From Thalassobaculum sp. OXR-137 (lineage in GTDB: Bacteria > Pseudomonadota > Alphaproteobacteria > Thalassobaculales > Thalassobaculaceae), in the NCBI RefSeq assembly GCF_034377285.1, contig NZ_CP139715.1:434001-498000 (forward strand): a DNA stretch of 64,000 bases. The letters run 5' to 3'. Made by a program: the position numbers and the translations under genes. The notes beneath the pieces were generated by a model that searched no databases, had not been told where the DNA came from, and saw nothing but the letters and a program-made list of their open reading frames with translations. Shown here in pieces: positions 55,429 through 64,000 of this stretch; position 1 is the first letter of the stretch; each line of letters begins with the position of its first letter.

Positions 55429-58400
55429 ATGCCCGACGAAGAAGACGACATCATGACGTCCAACGGCGATCACGCCCCGCCGGAGCCGTTTCCGATCGTC
55501 GCGATCGGCGCGTCGGCCGGTGGCCTGGACGCGTTTCGTCAGTTCCTGGAGGCGATGCCGGACGATTGCGGCATGGCGTTCCTGCTGATCCAGCATCTGG
55601 ATCCGAACCACGAAAGCCTCATGGCCGAGCTTCTGGCGCGGCATACGGCGCTTTCGGTGCAGACCGCGACCGACGGCACGCCGTTGGCTCCGAACACGGT
55701 CTATGTGATCCCGCCGAACTGCTATCTGCGGGTGATAGATCTCACGATCATGATCGAGCGTCCCGTCGCCCAGCGCGGCGTGCGGATGCCGATCGACTAC
55801 TGTTTCCGCTCCCTGGCGGAGACCCTGCACGAACGCGCAGTGGGGATCGTGCTGACCGGCACCGCCTCCGACGGCACGGCGGGCCTGCGGGAGATCAAGG
55901 CGACCGGGGGCCTGACCCTCGTCCAGGATCCGGACACGGCGGAATACGACGGCATGCCACGCAGCGCGGTGAAGGCCGGGGTGGCCGACTTCGTCGCGCC
56001 GATCGCCGCGATGCCCGACCTGCTGATTCGCTACGCCGGGCACCCGTTCATCGTCGCCCCGGAGACGGCCGGCCAGGTGAGCGAGGAGGAGCCCGCCGCG
56101 TTCCATGCCCTGCTGCGCCTGCTGCGCAGCCAGACCGGTCACGACTTCAGCGGCTACCGCCCGGCCACCCTGAACCGCCGCATCCGGCGCCGCATGGGAC
56201 TGGCCCAGGTCCAGACGATGCAGGAATACCTGGACCGGCTGCGGGCCGACCGCGAAGAGGTGCATCATCTCGCCGGCGACCTGCTGATCGGGGTCACCCG
56301 GTTCTTCCGCGATCCCGAGTCCTGGGACCTGCTGACGCAGACGGTGATCGCGCCGCTGGTGCGCGACCTCGACGACGACATGCCGTTGCGCATCTGGGTG
56401 GCCGGCTGCTCCACCGGCGAGGAGGCGGTCTCGGCCGCGATCCTTCTGCTGGAAACCTTCGAGCTGTTCGGCAAGGAACCCCGGTTCCAGATCTTCGCCA
56501 CCGATATCGACCAGCGCGCGGTCGATACGGCGCGGGAGGCGGCCTTCCCCGCCACCATCACGGCGGACGTCCAGCCGGAACGGCTGGCACGGCATTTCAC
56601 CGAAGAGAACGGCCGCTATGTGCTCGGAAAGCGGCTGCGCGACCACATCCTCTTCGCCCGCCAGGATCTGCTGAGCGACCCGCCCTTCTCCAAGCTCGAC
56701 CTGATCATCTGCCGCAATGTGATGATCTACCTGGATTCGCTAGTCCAGAGCCGCATCCTGCGGATGTTCCATTTTGCTCTGAAACGCGACGGGTGCCTGT
56801 TCCTGGGCAGCTCCGAGACGGTCGGCAAACAGTCTTCCCTCTACGCGACCCTGTCGAAAGAGTGGCGGATCTACCGGTGCGTGGGCGAGAAGCACAGCGA
56901 CCGGGTCAACCTTTCCCAGGTTCCGCTCGACGTGCAGAGCGGCGCCCGGGGCATCGAAAGCCAAACGATCGCCCGCATGCAGACCTACCGACAGACATCG
57001 ATCGACGTTGCCAAGAACGCCATGATCTCCCGGTTCGTGCCGGCCAGCATCCTGGTGAACCAGCGCAACGACGCGATCTACTTCCACGGCCCGGTCCGCG
57101 ACTATCTCGACTTCCCGGCCGGCGAGCCCACCCGGGACGTGACGCTGATGGCGCTGGACGGGCTGCGCACGCGGATGCGCCAGGCCCTGCGCCAGGCCTT
57201 CGAGACCTGCGAGGTGCAGACGGCGACGGCTCATCGGATGCGGCGCAACGGCAAGGACGTGGCCGTGCGCATCACCGCAGATCCGGTCCGGCTGCAGAGC
57301 GACCAGTGGGCGGTCATCCTTTACCTGGAGGATATCGGCGACGTGCAGCCGGTCGAACCGGCCGTGGAGATCGGTCCGGACGAACAGTCCACCATCCAGC
57401 GGCTCGAGTTCGACCTGCAGATCACCCGCGACGAGCTGACCTCGGCGGTGGAGCAGCTGGAGGCCTCCAACGAGGAGCTCCGCGCCTCCAACGAGGAGGT
57501 CATGTCGATGAACGAGGAGCTCCAGTCCTCCAACGAGGAACTGGAGACCTCCCGCGAAGAGCTGCAGTCGCTGAACGAGGAGCTGTCGACCGTCAACAAT
57601 CAGCTCGAGAACAAGATCGTCGAGCTGGAGCGGGTCAACAACGACATCTCCAACCTGATCAACAGCACCCAGCTCGCGGTGCTGTTCCTGGACAAGTCGC
57701 TGGTGATCCGTCGGTTCACCCCGTCGGCCGCCGAGCTTCTGCGCATTCTGGACACCGATATCGGCCGGCCGATCTCCGATCTGTCCACCAAGGTCAACGA
57801 CGATTCCCTCTACGGCGACGTAGAGGCCTGCATGGCCACCCTGGCCACCCGCTCGGCCCATGTGAGCGGGACCGACAACAGCTGGTTCCACCGCCAGGTG
57901 CTGCCCTATCGGACGACCGATAACCGCATCGAAGGCGTGCTGATCACCTATACCGACATTACCGACCTGTTCCGCGAAACCGAGCTGCGCGGGATCCGGG
58001 AACGCCAGCAGCGCGCCGTCGCCGATCTCGGCCGCATCGCTCTGTCGGACGCCCCGCTCCCGTTCCTGTTCGACGCCGCGGCGCGCTACCTGGTGGACGG
58101 CCTGAACTGTCCCATGGCGAAGGTGCTGCGCCACCGCCCCGACCGGCGCGATCTCGTCGTGGTCGCCCAGCGCGGCTTCCGCGACGGCGAGGTCAACGTC
58201 ACCGCGGTGCCAGACGGCCCCGAGAGCCAGGGCGGCTACACCCTGACGAGCCGCCACCCCGTCGTGGTCACCGACCTGCCGAACGAGACCCGGTTCCAAG
58301 GCCCGGCGCTGCTGACGATTCACGGCGTCAAGTCGGGCGTGAGTGTGGTGGTCGGCTCCGACACCGACCCCTGGGGCGTGATCGGCGTCCACGCCACCGA

Positions 58401-59466
58401 GGTCAAACGGTTCTCCGACGACGACGTGGCCTTTGTCCAGGCGGTCGCCAACGTGGTCCACGGCGCCATCTCGAACCACGACTACAAGCAGCAGCTTCTG
58501 GAGAACTCCGAGCGCCTGCGCCTGGCGCTCGAGGCCGGCCGCATCGCCACCTGGAACTGGGATCCGCGCAGCGACCTCGCGCAATGGGACGACCGGCTCT
58601 ACACGATGCTCGGCCTGCGGCCGGGCGAGATTCCGCCGAGCGTCGAGAAGTTCTTCGCCTACATTCATCCCGACGACCGCGAGTTCGTGCTGCGGGAACA
58701 GACCAGCGCGGTGGAACGCGGCGAAGTCTTCGACGTGGAGTTCCGGGTCCTGGACAGCAGCGGCCAGGAACGCTGGCTGGTCAGCAAGGGAAAGATGTTC
58801 ACCGAGCGGGCGGAGGGACCGCGCCTGATCGGCCTGACCTACGAGATCACCGAGCTGAAGAAGAGCTCGACCCGCCTCGCCACGCTGCTGGCGGAACTGG
58901 ACCACCGGGTGCAGAACATGCTGACGGTGATGGGCTCCATCGTGAACCTGGCCGACAAGGAAGAGCATGTCGCCAGCTTCAAGGCGAACCTGCGTCAGCG
59001 CCTGCTGTCGCTCGCCCGCACCCACTCGATGCTCAGCCATGCCCAGTTCGACGGCGCCAGCCTGCGCACCCGGATCGTCGAGGAATGCGCGCCCTATTCG
59101 GGCAACATGCTGGACCGAATCCGCTTCGAGGGGCGGGATATCCGCCTGAACCCCCAGGCAGCCCAGACCCTGGGCATGGCGATCCACGAACTGGTCACCA
59201 ACTGCCTGAAATACGGGGCGCTGTCGACGGAGGACGGCGTCATATCGACCCGCACGGAGATGCGCGGGGACAGGGTGCTGGTGGAGTGGCAGGAAAGCGG
59301 CGGCCCGCCCGTTGCCCCGCCGAGCGAATTCGGGTTCGGCATGCGGGTGATCCGCGACCTCGTCCAGTACGAGCTCGACGCCAAGGTCGAGCTCGATTTC
59401 CGCGAGACGGGCCTGGTCTGCCGGTTCGACCTGCCCCTGGACGCGGTCGAGCACTCTCTGGAGTGA
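55429..59466 (+). CDS. CheB-CheR-PAS-GAF-PAS-HWE hybrid histidine kinase
   Basis: A 1345-residue soluble protein. CheB methylesterase (about 22-200; Ser29, His56, Asp148), CheR methyltransferase (about 215-480; AGCSTGEEAVSAAIL), a region to about 640, a Glu/Ser coiled-coil (about 665-735; EELRASNEEV...), PAS (about 740-850), GAF (about 880-1020), PAS (about 1030-1145) and an HWE kinase: His1159 (ELDHRVQNM), N-box His1253 (HELVTNCLKYG), Trp1287 and Glu1289 (WQESGG). ATG at 55429 follows GAGGT. Divergent from the PhyR-like gene, its likely substrate. Confidence 0.92.
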   Translation: MPDEEDDIMTSNGDHAPPEPFPIVAIGASAGGLDAFRQFLEAMPDDCGMAFLLIQHLDPNHESLMAELLARHTALSVQTATDGTPLAPNTVYVIPPNCYLRVIDLTIMIERPVAQRGVRMPIDYCFRSLAETLHERAVGIVLTGTASDGTAGLREIKATGGLTLVQDPDTAEYDGMPRSAVKAGVADFVAPIAAMPDLLIRYAGHPFIVAPETAGQVSEEEPAAFHALLRLLRSQTGHDFSGYRPATLNRRIRRRMGLAQVQTMQEYLDRLRADREEVHHLAGDLLIGVTRFFRDPESWDLLTQTVIAPLVRDLDDDMPLRIWVAGCSTGEEAVSAAILLLETFELFGKEPRFQIFATDIDQRAVDTAREAAFPATITADVQPERLARHFTEENGRYVLGKRLRDHILFARQDLLSDPPFSKLDLIICRNVMIYLDSLVQSRILRMFHFALKRDGCLFLGSSETVGKQSSLYATLSKEWRIYRCVGEKHSDRVNLSQVPLDVQSGARGIESQTIARMQTYRQTSIDVAKNAMISRFVPASILVNQRNDAIYFHGPVRDYLDFPAGEPTRDVTLMALDGLRTRMRQALRQAFETCEVQTATAHRMRRNGKDVAVRITADPVRLQSDQWAVILYLEDIGDVQPVEPAVEIGPDEQSTIQRLEFDLQITRDELTSAVEQLEASNEELRASNEEVMSMNEELQSSNEELETSREELQSLNEELSTVNNQLENKIVELERVNNDISNLINSTQLAVLFLDKSLVIRRFTPSAAELLRILDTDIGRPISDLSTKVNDDSLYGDVEACMATLATRSAHVSGTDNSWFHRQVLPYRTTDNRIEGVLITYTDITDLFRETELRGIRERQQRAVADLGRIALSDAPLPFLFDAAARYLVDGLNCPMAKVLRHRPDRRDLVVVAQRGFRDGEVNVTAVPDGPESQGGYTLTSRHPVVVTDLPNETRFQGPALLTIHGVKSGVSVVVGSDTDPWGVIGVHATEVKRFSDDDVAFVQAVANVVHGAISNHDYKQQLLENSERLRLALEAGRIATWNWDPRSDLAQWDDRLYTMLGLRPGEIPPSVEKFFAYIHPDDREFVLREQTSAVERGEVFDVEFRVLDSSGQERWLVSKGKMFTERAEGPRLIGLTYEITELKKSSTRLATLLAELDHRVQNMLTVMGSIVNLADKEEHVASFKANLRQRLLSLARTHSMLSHAQFDGASLRTRIVEECAPYSGNMLDRIRFEGRDIRLNPQAAQTLGMAIHELVTNCLKYGALSTEDGVISTRTEMRGDRVLVEWQESGGPPVAPPSEFGFGMRVIRDLVQYELDAKVELDFRETGLVCRFDLPLDAVEHSLE

Positions 59467-59492
59467 CCCATCGAGGGCTGCGCGTCCCGGCC

Positions 59493-60032
59493 TCAGGCCT
59501 GCAGGCTGGAGGCGTCGATGAATTCCTCGAGGACATGGCTCATGAGATCGGTGCGTGAGGACACGCCGATCTTGCGGAAGATCGAGGACGACTGCGCCTT
59601 CACCGTCCCCGGCGCGGTTTGACGGGCCTGGGCGATCTCGGCGACGCTCAGCCCCTTGATGATCAGCAGCGTGACGTCCCGTTCGGCAGCCGTCAGTTTC
59701 CAGTCGTCGAACTTCTGCACCAGGACCAGCTCGAAGCTGCCCCGCAGCGAGGCGATGGTCTGCGCACTTGCTGCACTCTGACGGCGCAGCAAGGCCACGT
59801 ATCCACGCAGGAGCCACGCGCCGTATCCGAGCCCGAGCACGGCCAGGGTCTCGAACAGCAGATGCACGGATTCCTCGGCCCCGTAACCGACCCCGTCCCG
59901 CAGATGCTCGGCGACGTCCCAGATCACATCGCCGGCGAAGAACGCCATGCACGCGGCCAGCAGCAGGCTGCCGGCGCTGACCCAGGCCGGCTTCGGTCCC
60001 CGTTCCCCAGTCGCCCCCTGGTCTCCAACCAT
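59493..60032 (-). CDS. Membrane-anchored LuxR-family regulator
   Basis: A 179-residue protein with two helices (about 18-38 and 55-73), a linker and a C-terminal LuxR-type helix-turn-helix (about 110-170): LTAAERDVTLLIIKGLSVAEIA and GTVKAQSSSIFRKIGVSSRTDL. This class is an integral-membrane regulator without a receiver. The frame is open upstream to 60203, but ATG at 60032 fits the topology. It converges on the HWE kinase gene with a 26-bp gap and diverges from the RTX gene. Confidence 0.82.
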   Translation of the reverse strand: MVGDQGATGERGPKPAWVSAGSLLLAACMAFFAGDVIWDVAEHLRDGVGYGAEESVHLLFETLAVLGLGYGAWLLRGYVALLRRQSAASAQTIASLRGSFELVLVQKFDDWKLTAAERDVTLLIIKGLSVAEIAQARQTAPGTVKAQSSSIFRKIGVSSRTDLMSHVLEEFIDASSLQA

Positions 60033-60205
60033 CTCGGTCAAATTCGCCCCCCGAAATCTGCCGGTCCCGAGGTCATACGACTTTGGATTATGCCGCGTCG
60101 AGGCCCGCAAACAAACCATGGTCCGATTGAGCGGCACAGCCGGGAGCGCAACTCTCCACCCCAGACACCGGCTCCCCCAGCCGGCCCGACGGAGAGGAGA
60201 CACCC

Positions 60206-60979
60206 ATGTCGAGCTATGAGAGCGCCCACGACGACGACAGCCCGGACCACGACGACTGGTATGAAGACCGGGACCGTGACGAGCGGGATCGTGACGACCG
60301 GTACGACGAGGACCGGGAGAGCGAAGGGCGCGATCATGACGGCAGCGACGACGATCGTGCCGACGATTCCTACGACGGGGATGACGACCTCTACGGCGCG
60401 GCCGACGATGATCGCCTCCGCGGGTTCGGCGGCGACGACCGCATCCATGGCCGCGCCGGCCGCGATCTGATCTACGGCAACCAGGGCGACGACTGGATCG
60501 ACGGCGAGGACGGAGAAGACGTCATCTTTGCCGGCCAGAACAACGACCGAGCCGACGGCGGATCCGGAGACGACCTGATCTACGGAAACTTCGGCGACGA
60601 CACGCTGTCGGGCGGCTCGGGCAACGACTGGCTTCACGGCGGGCGCGACAGCGACAGCCTGGGCGGCGGCGACGGGGACGACACCCTCAATGGCGGGGTC
60701 GGCGACGACCTGCTCTCCGGCGATGCGGGCGCCGATCTCTTCGTGTTCTTCGGCGCGTCCGGGGACGACACGATCCTCGACTTCAGCATCGCGGAGGGCG
60801 ACCGGATCGTCACCCGCATCGACTCCCTCGACGATGTCCGGTCGGCCGCCGACCTGCTTGCCGGCCTCACCGAGACGGCGCAGGGCGACGCCGTCGTCCA
60901 TCTCGGCGGCGGCGCCACCGTCACCCTGGTCGGGGTCTCCGGCGCCGAACTCTCGGCATCGGGCTTCCTGCTGCTCTGA
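60206..60979 (+). CDS. RTX-repeat calcium-binding protein
   Basis: A 257-residue protein. Residues 1-65 are Asp/Arg-rich and disordered; about 66-180 contain at least ten GGxGxDxx-type repeats (for example GGSGDDLIYG, GGSGNDWLHG, GGVGDDLLSG) that bind Ca2+ in a beta-roll; the tail has FVFFGASGDDTILDF and ends SASGFLLL, the hydrophobic end of type I-secreted proteins. No secretion genes are nearby. ATG at 60206 follows GGAGAGGAG. Confidence 0.88.
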   Translation: MSSYESAHDDDSPDHDDWYEDRDRDERDRDDRYDEDRESEGRDHDGSDDDRADDSYDGDDDLYGAADDDRLRGFGGDDRIHGRAGRDLIYGNQGDDWIDGEDGEDVIFAGQNNDRADGGSGDDLIYGNFGDDTLSGGSGNDWLHGGRDSDSLGGGDGDDTLNGGVGDDLLSGDAGADLFVFFGASGDDTILDFSIAEGDRIVTRIDSLDDVRSAADLLAGLTETAQGDAVVHLGGGATVTLVGVSGAELSASGFLLL

Positions 60980-61070
60980 TCGACGGAAACGGGGGGCGCG
61001 GCAGAGCGCCCTTCCGGTCGGCGGCCATCGGCCGCACACTGGGTCGCGGATCTTCTCGAGGTGAGCGACC

Positions 61071-61726
61071 ATGGACGACGATCCGACTTCCACGCCCGGC
61101 GGCGAAGCGGCCTGCTTCGGCCACCGGTTGGTCGACGGCCATGTGGTGGACTGCGAGACCGCCCGCGACGTCGCCCGCTTCCGGAAGGCCGAGCGCCAAC
61201 GCCTCTACGCCCTGCGCCGGGCCCTGCCGGTCGGCGACCGCGAGGCGGCCGGTCGGGCGATTACGGACGGGCTGCGCCGGTCGCTCGGCCCGCTGGACGG
61301 TCGGGCGGTCGCGGTCTACTGGCCGATCCGGGGCGAGCCCGATCTGCGTTCCTGGATGCGCGAGATCCACGACGCCGGCGCCCGCGTCCTGCTGCCGGCG
61401 GTGGAAGCGCGGAACCAGCCGCTGGTCTTCCGCAATTGGGAACCCGGATGCCGGATGACCCGGGGCCACTGGGACATCCCCGTGCCCGATGACACCGACA
61501 CCGGCCGCCCGGACCTCGTCGTCGCCCCCCTCCTCGGCGTCGATGCGGACGGATACCGGCTCGGCAATGGCGGCGGGTATTACGACCGAACCCTGGTGCG
61601 GATCGAGCCGAGGCCGCAGATCGTCGGTGTCGGGTACGCCTTCTCCCGCATACCGACGATTTTCCCGATGCCGTGGGACGTTGCGATGGATCTGGTGGTT
61701 CTGGATGACGGCTGCTGCCGCCGCCG

Positions 61727-61739
<13 letters not shown>
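61071..61739 (+). CDS. 5-formyltetrahydrofolate cyclo-ligase family protein
   Basis: A 222-residue ligase that converts 5-formyl-THF to 5,10-methenyl-THF with [18 protein letters not shown] and [14 protein letters not shown] (about 80-94), then [21 protein letters not shown] (about 165-185), the family signature. A roughly 35-residue N-terminal extension ([20 protein letters not shown]) is unusual. The last 13 bases overlap the convergent ygiQ gene. No 6S RNA is seen in the short gap upstream. Confidence 0.9.
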
Positions 61740-63883
<2,144 letters not shown>

Positions 63884-63915
63884 GGCAAAAGCCTCGTATG
63901 ATGGAATTGGCGCGG

Positions 63916-63944
63916 GTTGTACCCGTGTGTGACCAGTTTAGCAA
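63916..63944 (-). promoter_or_regulatory. Possible promoter of ygiQ
   Basis: On the minus strand TTGCTA (63944-63939), 17 bp, and TACAAC (63921-63916) lie 33 bp upstream of the ygiQ start in an AT-richer stretch. A plausible but unproven sigma-70 site. Confidence 0.4.
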
Positions 63945-64000
63945 ATTTGGGCTGTAGAGGCGACCGTGATGCCCCGATCGGCGGCCACATCCGGTGAAGG

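Noticed and set aside
56740-59952. 1070-codon minus-strand frame antisense to the hybrid kinase
   Set aside because: The plus-strand frame has clear catalytic motifs and the minus-strand one has none.
60980-61070. 6S RNA gene upstream of the 5-formyl-THF cyclo-ligase
   Set aside because: The two are linked in some bacteria, but the gap is only 91 bp and shows no suitable structure.

Overview
The window is 64 kb of high-GC DNA (around two-thirds G+C by eye) from an alphaproteobacterial chromosome, most likely a free-living, possibly marine member of the Rhodospirillales. Clues are the rpmH-rnpA-yidD-yidC-engB-argB run, bolA-dnaJ-cobS-cobT, a DUF2336 protein, TIGR02302 and DUF2333 proteins, an HWE histidine kinase paired with a PhyR-like regulator, TRAP transporters, polyhydroxyalkanoate (PHA) genes and a B12-dependent ribonucleotide reductase. 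The genus is a guess. I found no rRNA, tRNA, CRISPR array, insertion sequence or prophage.

1-12 kb: a MATE efflux tail and ytoQ, then dapE-dapD-HAD phosphatase and the rpmH to argB operon, all on the minus strand. A plus-strand pair (diguanylate cyclase and DUF2336 protein) sits between argB and the HAD gene, next to a relic of an EamA transporter. 12-20 kb: accessory metabolic genes (GNAT, mercaptopyruvate sulfurtransferase, EamA exporter, EEP hydrolase, lipoprotein hydrolase, LDH2-type dehydrogenase, methyltransferase) and a TAXI-type binding protein. 20-26 kb: tlpA and argH diverge from overlapping start codons, followed by lptM, TIGR02302 and DUF2333; lysA, often found here in relatives, is absent.

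26-36 kb: PHA region with phaR, a small PhaE-like protein and a PhaC-like hydrolase that overlap in different frames, an alpha-hydroxy-acid dehydrogenase, a YetF-like protein, an exonuclease, then phaA-phaB. One AT-rich gene for an AAA-type ATPase with a winged-helix-like tail interrupts it and looks foreign. 36-46 kb: a redox pair (sulfite-oxidase-like protein and exported glutathione peroxidase), TPR and ribbon-helix-helix proteins, bolA, a J-domain protein, cobS-cobT, ftsE-ftsX, a YdcF protein and a CHASE histidine kinase. 46-54 kb: nrdJ (consumes the cofactor CobST helps make) and a TRAP operon with two nearly identical tandem binding-protein genes, each with the same 5' leader. 54-60 kb: a signalling locus with a PhyR-like sigma-mimic regulator, whose upstream region carries a GGAAC-N16-CGTT EcfG-type promoter, divergent from a 1345-residue CheB-CheR-PAS-GAF-PAS-HWE kinase, plus a membrane-bound LuxR regulator. 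60-64 kb: an RTX-repeat protein, 5-formyl-THF cyclo-ligase and a YgiQ radical SAM protein.

Seven intergenic gaps hold long nested palindromes of three related designs, always at gene 3' ends (four convergent, three tandem gaps, none divergent). These, the 239-nt dual-coding overlap, the duplicated TRAP binding protein with its leader, the AT-rich ATPase and the stress-response-type signalling locus are the most interesting features.
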